Shown here: positions 1 to 6,909 of the stretch, in pieces | Layout of the letters: every line of letters starts with the position of its first letter | Position numbering within the stretch: position 1 is the first letter of the stretch | Notes under the pieces: model-generated | What the model saw: the letters and a program-made list of their open reading frames with translations, nothing else | Told to the model about the DNA's origin: nothing | The model's database searches: none | Made by a program: the position numbers and the translations under genes | Origin: Planctomycetota bacterium | GTDB taxonomy: Bacteria > Planctomycetota > UBA1135 > GCA-002686595 | Direction: 5' to 3' | Assembly (NCBI GenBank): GCA_021413885.1 | Contig: JAIOPM010000052.1 | Span: 1-45,863, forward strand | Length of the DNA stretch: 45,863 nt

Positions 1-1406
1 CCTTCGCTCGGAGCGACGTGCATGCGGAAACCGGGCGCGGCGTTGATCTCGCAGATCGCGCCGCGGTTCGCGTTGAAGGACTGAGCGATGTCCGGAGAGA
101 TGAAGTCGATGCCCGCGACATCGAGGCCGATCGCCTTCGCCGCGCGCACCGCCATCTCGACGTTGTCGGGATGGACGATGTCGGTGACGTCGATCGCCGT
201 GCCGCCGGTCGACAGGTTGCCGGTCGAGCGCAGGAAGACTTTGTCGCCGGGCGCGGGGATCGAGTTGCGGTTCAGGCCTTTCTCGGCGAGCAAACGCTCG
301 GCCTGTTGATCGAACTCGAGACGCGTCAGCACCTTCTCGTGTCCGACGCCGCGGCGCGGATCGGTGTTGACGAGTTCGACGAGCTGCGCCACGTCGTGCA
401 CGCCGTCGCCGACGACGTGACCGGGCACGCGCTGGGCGACCGCCACCAATTCGCCGTTGACGACCAGCATCCGATAGTCGTGACCTTGGATCAGGCTCTC
501 GACGATCACCGTGCGGCTGATCTCCTTCGCGACGGCGAAGGCGGTCTTCACTTGCTCCGTCGTCGTCAAATTGATCGACACGCCGCGGCCGTGGTTGCCG
601 TCGAGCGGTTTGAGCACGACGGGAAAACGAATGCGCTCGGCCGCGGTCGCCGCTTCTTCCGGCGTGTAGACCAACTCCTGGCGCGGAACCGGCAGACCGA
701 GGTCCGACAGGATGCGATTGGTCTCTTCCTTGTCGGACGCGATCTCGACCGCGATGTGGCGCGTCTCGCTGGTGATCGTCGCTTGGATGCGGCGTTGGTA
801 TTTGCCGTGGCCGAACTGGACCAGGCTGTACTTGTTGAGACGGAGGTTCGGGATGTCGCGCTCTTCGGCGGCGCGCACGAGCGAACTGGTGCTCGGCCCG
901 AGCGTGCGGCGCTGCGCGTAGCGGATGAAGTTGTCGCGTTCGCGCGCGAGGTCGAAGTTCGCCGGAGTTTCGCTCGGGCGCAATTCCTTCGGCAACAGGC
1001 TGTGCAGCAGCGCGAGCGCGATGCGTCCCGCCTCGAGGCCGACCTCTTGTTGCTCGTATTGATAGACGACGTGGTACTGACCGGGATCGTCGGTCGAACG
1101 CGTCTTGCCGAACGTCACCTTCGCGCCGGCGACGTTCTGGAGCTCGATCGCGACGTGTTCGAACACGTGACCGAGCCACGTCCCCTCGCCTTCGCCGAGG
1201 CGCCGCAGGAAACCGCCGGTCTCGCCGTAGCTGCACCCGTGTTCGCGCAAGCCCGGCAACGCGGCGAGCAGACTCTCGATGAAGGCCTCGCCGAGCCGCA
1301 TCGTCGGCCAACTCTCGAGTTCGCCGAGGTCGAGCGTCAGACGGATGACCGGGAAATGAGCGTAGAGATTCGGTCCGAGGTAGACCGAAGTCGCGAGGAT
1401 CTTCAT
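1..1406 (-). CDS. cphA: Cyanophycin synthetase, C-terminal part outside the window
   Basis: It makes cyanophycin, a cytoplasmic storage polymer with a poly-Asp backbone and Arg side chains, from Asp, Arg and ATP. I translated the minus strand from the ATG at 1404-1406, which begins MKILATSVYLGPNLYAHFPV. The frame stays open for 468 residues to the window edge, about half of the usual 870-900. The GPNLY opening and the stretch around TWLGHVFEHVAIELQ (residues 75-95) are typical of the CphA N-terminal domain. The ATP-grasp domain follows, with KPLDGNHGRGV from residue 266 and CEINAAPGFRMHVAPSEG at the visible end. The Mur-ligase-like domain that adds Arg lies off the window, so CphA1 and CphA2 cannot be told apart directly; the pairing with cyanophycinase favours CphA1. 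It follows cphB by 8 bases and is probably cotranscribed with it. I see no clear Shine-Dalgarno sequence. Confidence 0.95.
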   Translation of the reverse strand, partial: MKILATSVYLGPNLYAHFPVIRLTLDLGELESWPTMRLGEAFIESLLAALPGLREHGCSYGETGGFLRRLGEGEGTWLGHVFEHVAIELQNVAGAKVTFGKTRSTDDPGQYHVVYQYEQQEVGLEAGRIALALLHSLLPKELRPSETPANFDLARERDNFIRYAQRRTLGPSTSSLVRAAEERDIPNLRLNKYSLVQFGHGKYQRRIQATITSETRHIAVEIASDKEETNRILSDLGLPVPRQELVYTPEEAATAAERIRFPVVLKPLDGNHGRGVSINLTTTEQVKTAFAVAKEISRTVIVESLIQGHDYRMLVVNGELVAVAQRVPGHVVGDGVHDVAQLVELVNTDPRRGVGHEKVLTRLEFDQQAERLLAEKGLNRNSIPAPGDKVFLRSTGNLSTGGTAIDVTDIVHPDNVEMAVRAAKAIGLDVAGIDFISPDIAQSFNANRGAICEINAAPGFRMHVAPSE

Positions 1407-1414
1407 GGGTCGAC

Positions 1415-2245
1415 TCAGCGCTGCTCGGAGTGCTTGAGCGCGGGCTCGGCGTGGCGCGTGTGCAGGTTGTAGCGGTCGCCGCGCACGAGGATGTGCAGCT
1501 TGACGCCGACCAACGAAACGGGCTCGCCCTTCTGCGCGGAGAACGCGAGATCGGCGGTCGTGTACTCGACGCCCGACGGATCGACGATCGTCAAGCCGCC
1601 GGTGCCGACGACCTCGACCGTCTCGTCGCCGTCGATGAACGCCGCAGTGTTCTCGTCGAGGCCGACACCGATCGCGAACGGGTTGTACGCGAGCGCGGTG
1701 AGCAAACGGCCGAGTCGATCGCGCTGACGGAAGTGCTGGTCGACGATGATGCGGTTGGTGAGCCCGAGTCCCGGCGCGAGCGTCACCATCCCGTGCCGCG
1801 GCGTCGAGCCTTCGTCGCCGAACGCGATCATGTGCTCGGAGAGGAACGCGGCGCCCGCCGACGAACCGGCGACGTGCAGGCCGCCTTCGTTGCGCGTGCG
1901 CAGCAGCTTCGCGACCGGCGTGCCGCCCAGCGTCGTCGACAAGCGCAGTTGGTTGCCGCCGGTCAGGAAGACGCCGTGGGATTCGTCGAGGATCTCGAGC
2001 CAATCCTCACGAGCGCAATCGGCGCGATTCTCGAACGGCAACACGACCGCGCGCAGCACGCCGAGCTCGAGGAACAATTCCTCGTACGTCTGGCCGGTCG
2101 AGCGCTCGGTCGAAGCCGTCGGGATCACCGCGATGCGCGCGTTCTTGCCGCCGCAAAGCTTGACGAACCGCTTGAGGATCGTCGGGTCCTGGACTTTGTC
2201 GATCGCGCCGCCGATCGGGATGATGTGGCCTCGGCTCACGTGCAA
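1415..2245 (-). CDS. cphB: Cyanophycinase (exopeptidase, family S51)
   Basis: It hydrolyses cyanophycin from its end to beta-Asp-Arg dipeptides. The protein is 276 residues, the normal length for the family. The nucleophile motif GSSAGA gives the likely catalytic Ser at 129, DQHF gives the catalytic His at 171, and GLDENTA (Glu198) fits the substrate-binding end of the pocket. VFLTGGNQLRL near residue 92 is also typical. The 5' end is uncertain: the longest frame starts at TTG (2245), while a GTG two codons later (2239) gives VSRGHIIPIGG and fits the family equally well. It lies 28 bases after iadA and 8 bases before cphA on the same strand. There is no signal peptide, so it acts in the cytoplasm where the polymer is stored. 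Confidence 0.95.
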   Translation of the reverse strand: MHVSRGHIIPIGGAIDKVQDPTILKRFVKLCGGKNARIAVIPTASTERSTGQTYEELFLELGVLRAVVLPFENRADCAREDWLEILDESHGVFLTGGNQLRLSTTLGGTPVAKLLRTRNEGGLHVAGSSAGAAFLSEHMIAFGDEGSTPRHGMVTLAPGLGLTNRIIVDQHFRQRDRLGRLLTALAYNPFAIGVGLDENTAAFIDGDETVEVVGTGGLTIVDPSGVEYTTADLAFSAQKGEPVSLVGVKLHILVRGDRYNLHTRHAEPALKHSEQR

Positions 2246-2273
2246 CTTTCGGGGCTGGGGGAGAAGAGCGCGC

Positions 2274-3458
2274 TCAGCGCGAAACGCCGGGCTCGTGGGG
2301 GCTTTCGAAGGGACCGCGCACCACCGACTCGCCGTCGATCAGGTGCCAGCGACCCGCGCACATAACATCGGAGACCTCCGCGCTTTCGTCAAGGACGACG
2401 AAGTTCGCAGGGGCGCCGACCTCGATCACGCCGTGACCGGCGAGACGCAGGACGCGCGCGACGTTGGAGGTGAAAGGCGGGAGCGCGCGCTCGAGCGGCA
2501 GGCCGCGATCGACGAGCTCTTTGAGCGTGCGAGCGAGCTCTCTCGGCGAACCGACGTCCATCCGCGCGACGCGTCCGTCTGCGTCGAAGACCGGCAAGCA
2601 ACCGCCGGAGTCGGAGCTGGTCGTGATGCGCTCAGGATGACGGCCGGCAGCGAGATAACGTTCGAGCGCTCGAGCCGCGCTCCACGCGTCTTCGCCTTCC
2701 TCGACCGGGAACGCGGTGACGTCGATCGTCACGCCGCGGTCGGTCAACGCGCACGCTTCCTCGAACAACGCCTTGCGCCGATTGACGTGCGTCGGGAACC
2801 AGATCGCGGGCGGCAACTCGCACTCGTCGAGCGCGCGCCGCACGAGCTCGAGCCCGCGTTCGCCGTCGCCGAGATGCAAGTGCGTGACGCCGGCCTTGCC
2901 GCTCATCAAGCCGCCGACGTACGCGTCGCTCGCGACGCGCAACAACTCGTCGAACGTCGGCTGCGACGACCGTCGATCGCTGAGCGCGAGCTCGCCGACG
3001 CCGAGGATCGGATCGATCAACGCGACATCCTTGCGCACCGAGCCGGTCAACGTCGTCGGCGGGAAGTGATAGCCGCCCGAGTAGCACCACGCGTTCAAGC
3101 CGCACTCGCGCAGCGCGTAGGTCGCGGCGACGAGTTCTTCGGTGGTGCGCGCGCAGTCGTCCGTGCCGAGCAACCCGACGACGGCAGTGACGCCGGCGCG
3201 CGTGAAGCGACTGGGCTCGACCGGCGGCACGCGCGTCTTGAAACCCGCTTCGCCTCCGCCGCCGGTGACGTGCGCGTGGCCTTCGATCAGGCCCGGGATC
3301 AGCCGGCGACCGGCGAAGTCGCGGACGCGGACGGCGAGCTTCGGCGGAGCCGCGAGCTCCACGTCGATCGCCAACACACGCCCCGCCGCCACCAGAACAT
3401 CGCGCTTGCCGAGGAGCTTCGGCCCGTGAACCAGAACGTTGCGGAGCAGCTCGAACAT
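2274..3458 (-). CDS. iadA: Isoaspartyl (beta-aspartyl) dipeptidase, amidohydrolase superfamily
   Basis: It splits beta-aspartyl dipeptides; next to cphB its obvious substrate is beta-Asp-Arg, giving free Asp and Arg. I start it at the ATG at 3456-3458 (MFELLRNVLVHG), giving 394 residues against about 390 for E. coli IadA. Residues upstream in the same frame are low-complexity Arg/Asp-rich shadow sequence. Metal and substrate residues line up with E. coli IadA as I remember it: His61 and His63 in GHAH, Glu70 after GGGG, Tyr130, His195, His224 and Arg227 in PTHVNR, and Asp283 in SSD. The bridging lysine (E. coli Lys162) is replaced by Glu156 in GVGELALSDRR. I recall the same Glu in many other IadA-type proteins, so I expect activity. 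It is the first gene of the minus-strand cyanophycin operon. Confidence 0.93.
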   Translation of the reverse strand: MFELLRNVLVHGPKLLGKRDVLVAAGRVLAIDVELAAPPKLAVRVRDFAGRRLIPGLIEGHAHVTGGGGEAGFKTRVPPVEPSRFTRAGVTAVVGLLGTDDCARTTEELVAATYALRECGLNAWCYSGGYHFPPTTLTGSVRKDVALIDPILGVGELALSDRRSSQPTFDELLRVASDAYVGGLMSGKAGVTHLHLGDGERGLELVRRALDECELPPAIWFPTHVNRRKALFEEACALTDRGVTIDVTAFPVEEGEDAWSAARALERYLAAGRHPERITTSSDSGGCLPVFDADGRVARMDVGSPRELARTLKELVDRGLPLERALPPFTSNVARVLRLAGHGVIEVGAPANFVVLDESAEVSDVMCAGRWHLIDGESVVRGPFESPHEPGVSR

Positions 3459-3464
3459 CCGCGC

Positions 3465-3493
3465 ATTGTGCGTGGCCGACAACCGGACCGAAA
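3465..3493 (-). promoter_or_regulatory. Possible promoter for iadA giving a leaderless transcript
   Basis: On the minus strand CACAAT (3470-3465) lies six bases before the iadA ATG, and TTTCGG (3493-3488) lies 17 bases further upstream. If CACAAT is the -10 element, transcription would begin almost on the start codon. That would explain the absence of a Shine-Dalgarno sequence. The -35 match is poor, so this is only a suggestion. Confidence 0.3.
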
Positions 3494-3550
3494 TCCCTGA
3501 CGTCGAAACGCTCCGGCCGGGCTGAGGACGCCGTCCGCGATCCGTCACGG

Positions 3551-3578
3551 GCCGAAATCGAGCGACCTGAGCTACAAC
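3551..3578 (+). promoter_or_regulatory. Putative promoter of the first giant beta-helix gene
   Basis: GCCGAA (3551-3556) and TACAAC (3573-3578) are spaced 16 bases apart. The same two hexamers, 15 bases apart, occur at 6836-6862 before the paralogous downstream gene. TACAAC resembles a -10 box and ends 45 bases before the start codon. Retention in both copies is the main evidence. Confidence 0.4.
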
Positions 3579-3610
3579 TGGCCTCGCGCCGTCCAGGGTC
3601 GTCCCCCTCC

Positions 3611-3616
3611 AAGGAG
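3611..3616 (+). promoter_or_regulatory. Ribosome binding site AAGGAG
   Basis: AAGGAG lies seven bases before the GTG at 3624 and fixes that start. A second GTG follows directly at 3627. Confidence 0.75.
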
Positions 3617-3623
3617 TTTCGCC

Positions 3624-6600
3624 GTGGTGATCGTCCGCTCTCTCGCCGCTTCCGCTCTGTGTCTCGCCGCGCTCTCGACCCGCGCAGCCGCCGACGTCGT
3701 CGTCGTCGCGGCGAACTCGCCCTACGCGAGCGACTACCCGTCGATCCAGACCGCGATCAACGCGGCGGCCGACGGCGACACGATCGTGGTGCGCAGCGGA
3801 ACGTACGGCACGTTCGCGGTCGACGGGCGCGAGCTCGCGATCGTCGCCGCGCCGGGAGCGAGCGTCATCGTCAACGGCTCGGTGCGCATCGAGCACACGG
3901 CGCTCGACGCGGTGGTGTTGCTCGCCGGACTCCAAGTCGCCGGCGACGCGCAAGAAGGCTACGGCGTGCTCGTGCGTTCGAACCCGGGCTTCGTCCGCGT
4001 GCAGGAATGCACGTTCAAGGGCCGCACCGGGATCGTGCAGACGCTCGCGTACGCCGACGGCTTCGGCGCCGAGGGAGCGCTCGTCGAATCGAGTCCGACC
4101 GTCGCGTTCGCGCGTTGCTCGTTCACCGGCGGGCAACCGCCGTACTCAGGCAACTGCTGCGACGTCGGCTACCTCGGCGGCCAAGGGATCTGGAGCAAGC
4201 TCTCCGGCCTCGCGCTCTACGACTGCACGTTGACCGGCGGGACCGGGAGCGCGGGCGGTTGGGGCGGTTTCGGCGGCGACGCGCTCCACCTCGTCAGCGG
4301 CAACGTGTTCGCTTCGGGCACGAGCTTCACCGGCGGCACCGGCGGCTTCGGCGACGACTTCATCTACGGACCGGGCGGCAACGGCGGCAACGGGACCGCG
4401 GTGAGCGCGGGAGCGGTGCTGCAGAAGCTCGACACGACGGCGCAAGGCGGCTTCGGCGGCTCGTCGTTCTTGCCGGGCCAGGGCGGCGGGCCGGGACAAG
4501 CGTCGGTCGGCGCCGGCGCGGTCCTGGTGATTCCGGGCACGGCGCGCAAGCTCTCCGGCCCGACCGCGGTCGCCGAGAACGCGAGCGTCGTTCTCACCGT
4601 CCAAGGTCAACCGGGCGATCGCGTGTACTTGTCGAAGTCCCTCGACGCGGGGTTCGCGTTCGTCTCGGGTTGGCACGGGGTGAAGCTCGTCGCCGGTTGG
4701 CCGCGACTCGGCCTCGTGCCGCTCGCGGTCGTGCCGGGTTCCGGGACGACGACGTTCACGCTCCACGCCGACGACCTAGTGACGTCGACGACTTCACGCG
4801 TGCGTCACACGCAGCTCTTCGTGAAGTCGCCGTCGAGCGGTCCGTACCTCGGCGCGCCGCTCGACCTCGTCGTCTTCGAGTGCGGCATCGCCGGCGATTG
4901 CAACCAGAACGGCACGCCCGATCTGTGCGACATCCAGAACGGCCTCAGCGCGGACTGCAACTCGAACGGCGTCCCCGACGAGTGCGACATCGAGGCCGGC
5001 GTTCTCCCCGACTGCAACCAGAACGGTGTCGCCGACGCGTGCGACATCTCGTCGGGCTCGAGCACCGACTGCAACGGCGACGGCGTTCCGGACGAGTGCG
5101 ATTACGACTGCAACGGCAACGGCACCCCTGACGCGTGCGACATCTCGAACGGTGCGAGCGCCGACTGCAACGGCGACGGTCTGCCCGACGAGTGCAATCT
5201 CGACTGCAACGGCAACGGCATCGCGGACGACTGCGACATCAGCGCCGGCACGAGCCTCGACCTGAACGGCAACGGAGTGCCCGACGAGTGCCAGAGCGCG
5301 AGCGACGTGTACTACGTCGCGGCCGACGCGCTCCCGAACGGCGACGGCACGCTCGCGCGTCCGTTCGATTCGATCGCGACGGGCGTCGCGTACGCGATCG
5401 ACGGCAACAACGTCGTGCTGCTCGACGGCACGTACACCGGCGCGGCGAACCGCGAAGTCGACTTCGGCGGACGCCAGATCGTCGTGCGCGGTCTGCACGG
5501 CGCGGCGACTTCGATCATCGACTGCCAAGGCCTCGGCCGCGCGTTCCTCTTCACGCACGGCGAGCCCGCGGGCTCCGGCCTCGCCGGCCTGACGATCCGC
5601 AACGGCTCGGCGACGAGTTCGACGCTCTTCCCCGCGTACGGCGGCGCCATCTTCACGAAGGACTCGGACCCGTCGATCGTGAACTGTCGCTTCGAGAACT
5701 GCTTCGCGTCGAACTCCGGCGGCGCGATCCGCGTCGGTGACGGCACCGGCAACTTGACCGTCAAGAACACCGTGTTCCTCCAGAACCACGCGTCGAACGG
5801 CGGTGCGATCTCGTTCGGCTCGACCGCCGGGACGAGCGCGAACATGCTGTCGATCAAGAACGCGACGTTCACGCTGAACCAAGGCACGAACGGCGGCGCG
5901 CTCCAGTGCAAGGGTCAATCGATCACGGTCTCCGACTCGTGGTTCGATCACACCACCGGCAACGCGACGTTGACCGGCAACGGCGGCGCGATCCGTCTCC
6001 AGCGCACGCGCTTCACCGACGGCACGGGCGCCGCGCTCTCGCTCAGCACGCCGAACGTGATCGAGCTAGTCGCGTGCCGTTTCCAAGGCAATCACGCCGG
6101 CGGCGGGCAGCTGACCGGCGTCGTCTCGTCGACCACCGTCCGCGTCGATCAGTGCCTCTTCGACGCGAACACCGGCGGCGTTCCGGGCGCGTTGTGGATC
6201 GTGCAGTGCCAGGACGTCGCGATCACGCAGACGACGACGGCGCACGGAACAGGCACGGTCGCCGGAGCCTTCTACTTCGTCTCGATTCCGTCGGTGACGA
6301 TCGCGAACTCGATCCTGTGGAACGACACCGCGCCGGGCGCGTCGGAGATCCGACTGTTCAACAGCGCGCTCGCCGTCGCGAACTCCGACGTCTACTTGGG
6401 CGCCGCCGGCATCTCGATGAACGGGCCGAGCACGCTCACGTGGGGCGCGGGCAACCTGAGCGTCGACCCGCTCTTCCAGTCCGAGATCGGCGCCGACGCG
6501 AACGCGCTGACGTGGGCCGACAACGTGCTCCAGCTCGGCGCCGGTTCACCGTGCATCGACGCGGGCGACAACTCGTTCCTGCAAGTCGACCTCGCCGATC

Positions 6601-6743
6601 TCGACAACGACGGCAACTTCGCGGAGCCCGTGCCGCGCGACCTCCAGCTCTCCCCCCGCCGCGTCGACGATCCGCTCGCGCCCGACGTCGGAGCCGGCGC
6701 CGCGCCGCTGACCGACTTGGGAGCGTTCGAACGTCAGCCCTGA
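3624..6743 (+). CDS. Giant secreted beta-helix protein with Ca-binding-type repeats (copy 1)
   Basis: The protein has 1,039 residues and is of unknown function; I infer secretion to the cell surface or outside. A signal peptide covers about residues 1-23, ending ...LSTRAAA before DVVVV. Residues 30-300 look like a right-handed parallel beta-helix with many GG turns and a Cys-rich loop (GNCCDVGY). A beta-sandwich-like stretch covers about 300-420. Residues 425-556 hold eight repeats of D-x-N-x-[ND]-G-x-x-D type, most as DCN...ECD or ACD, resembling dockerin or thrombospondin type 3 calcium loops with flanking cysteines. From 557 to the end there is a second beta-helix of DUF1565 style, closing with GSPCIDAGDN and a DLDNDG loop. 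It starts at GTG with a good AAGGAG. It is divergent from iadA, and the next gene is its tandem paralogue. I see no catalytic motif, so adhesion or scaffolding is more likely than enzyme activity. Confidence 0.9.
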   Translation: MVIVRSLAASALCLAALSTRAAADVVVVAANSPYASDYPSIQTAINAAADGDTIVVRSGTYGTFAVDGRELAIVAAPGASVIVNGSVRIEHTALDAVVLLAGLQVAGDAQEGYGVLVRSNPGFVRVQECTFKGRTGIVQTLAYADGFGAEGALVESSPTVAFARCSFTGGQPPYSGNCCDVGYLGGQGIWSKLSGLALYDCTLTGGTGSAGGWGGFGGDALHLVSGNVFASGTSFTGGTGGFGDDFIYGPGGNGGNGTAVSAGAVLQKLDTTAQGGFGGSSFLPGQGGGPGQASVGAGAVLVIPGTARKLSGPTAVAENASVVLTVQGQPGDRVYLSKSLDAGFAFVSGWHGVKLVAGWPRLGLVPLAVVPGSGTTTFTLHADDLVTSTTSRVRHTQLFVKSPSSGPYLGAPLDLVVFECGIAGDCNQNGTPDLCDIQNGLSADCNSNGVPDECDIEAGVLPDCNQNGVADACDISSGSSTDCNGDGVPDECDYDCNGNGTPDACDISNGASADCNGDGLPDECNLDCNGNGIADDCDISAGTSLDLNGNGVPDECQSASDVYYVAADALPNGDGTLARPFDSIATGVAYAIDGNNVVLLDGTYTGAANREVDFGGRQIVVRGLHGAATSIIDCQGLGRAFLFTHGEPAGSGLAGLTIRNGSATSSTLFPAYGGAIFTKDSDPSIVNCRFENCFASNSGGAIRVGDGTGNLTVKNTVFLQNHASNGGAISFGSTAGTSANMLSIKNATFTLNQGTNGGALQCKGQSITVSDSWFDHTTGNATLTGNGGAIRLQRTRFTDGTGAALSLSTPNVIELVACRFQGNHAGGGQLTGVVSSTTVRVDQCLFDANTGGVPGALWIVQCQDVAITQTTTAHGTGTVAGAFYFVSIPSVTIANSILWNDTAPGASEIRLFNSALAVANSDVYLGAAGISMNGPSTLTWGAGNLSVDPLFQSEIGADANALTWADNVLQLGAGSPCIDAGDNSFLQVDLADLDNDGNFAEPVPRDLQLSPRRVDDPLAPDVGAGAAPLTDLGAFERQP

Positions 6744-6798
6744 GTACGACTCGTCGCCCCGGGCGCGTTCCGGTTCGAATCGCTGAGGCCGAACCGCG

Positions 6799-6817
6799 CT
6801 CCGCGGGCTGAGCGGAG
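6799..6817 (+). other. Short inverted repeat after giant gene 1
   Basis: CTCCGC and GCGGAG form a perfect 6-bp stem around a 7-base loop, 55 bases after the stop codon. There is no T-tract. It could be a weak terminator or a pause site, or simply chance in GC-rich DNA. Confidence 0.25.
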
Positions 6818-6835
6818 TATCCGGAAGGTCGTCGC

Positions 6836-6862
6836 GCCGAAGCGGGGCGTCCCCGCTACAAC
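6836..6862 (+). promoter_or_regulatory. Putative promoter of the second giant beta-helix gene
   Basis: GCCGAA (6836-6841) and TACAAC (6857-6862) repeat the arrangement at 3551-3578, ending 47 bases before the start codon. The spacer holds a perfect 7-bp inverted repeat (AGCGGGG/CCCCGCT, 6841-6857, loop of 3) that overlaps the -10-like box and could be an operator or a hairpin. Confidence 0.4.
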
Positions 6863-6898
6863 GGGGCGCGCACCTTCCCGGTCGGATCTCTCGAGTCC

Positions 6899-6903
6899 AG
6901 GAG
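6899..6903 (+). promoter_or_regulatory. Ribosome binding site AGGAG
   Basis: AGGAG lies six bases before the GTG at 6910, in the same position and context (GAGTT[T]CGCC) as in the upstream paralogue. Confidence 0.7.
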
Positions 6904-6909
6904 TTCGCC

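Noticed and set aside
18..1472. Long plus-strand frame of 484 residues
   Set aside because: It is Arg/Asp/Val-rich antisense sequence of cphA, whose minus-strand translation gives unmistakable motifs.
3459..4136. Extension of the iadA frame upstream to 4136
   Set aside because: It is antisense to the giant beta-helix gene and is Arg/Asp/His-rich; IadA homology begins at the ATG at 3458.
4896..5292. The regular repeats as a possible CRISPR or DNA-level satellite
   Set aside because: They are in frame, vary at synonymous positions and encode calcium-type loops, so the regularity is a protein feature.
6771..6783. GGTTCGAATCG, like a tRNA T-arm
   Set aside because: No acceptor stem, D-arm or anticodon arm can be built around it, and the needed upstream part overlaps the end of a coding region.
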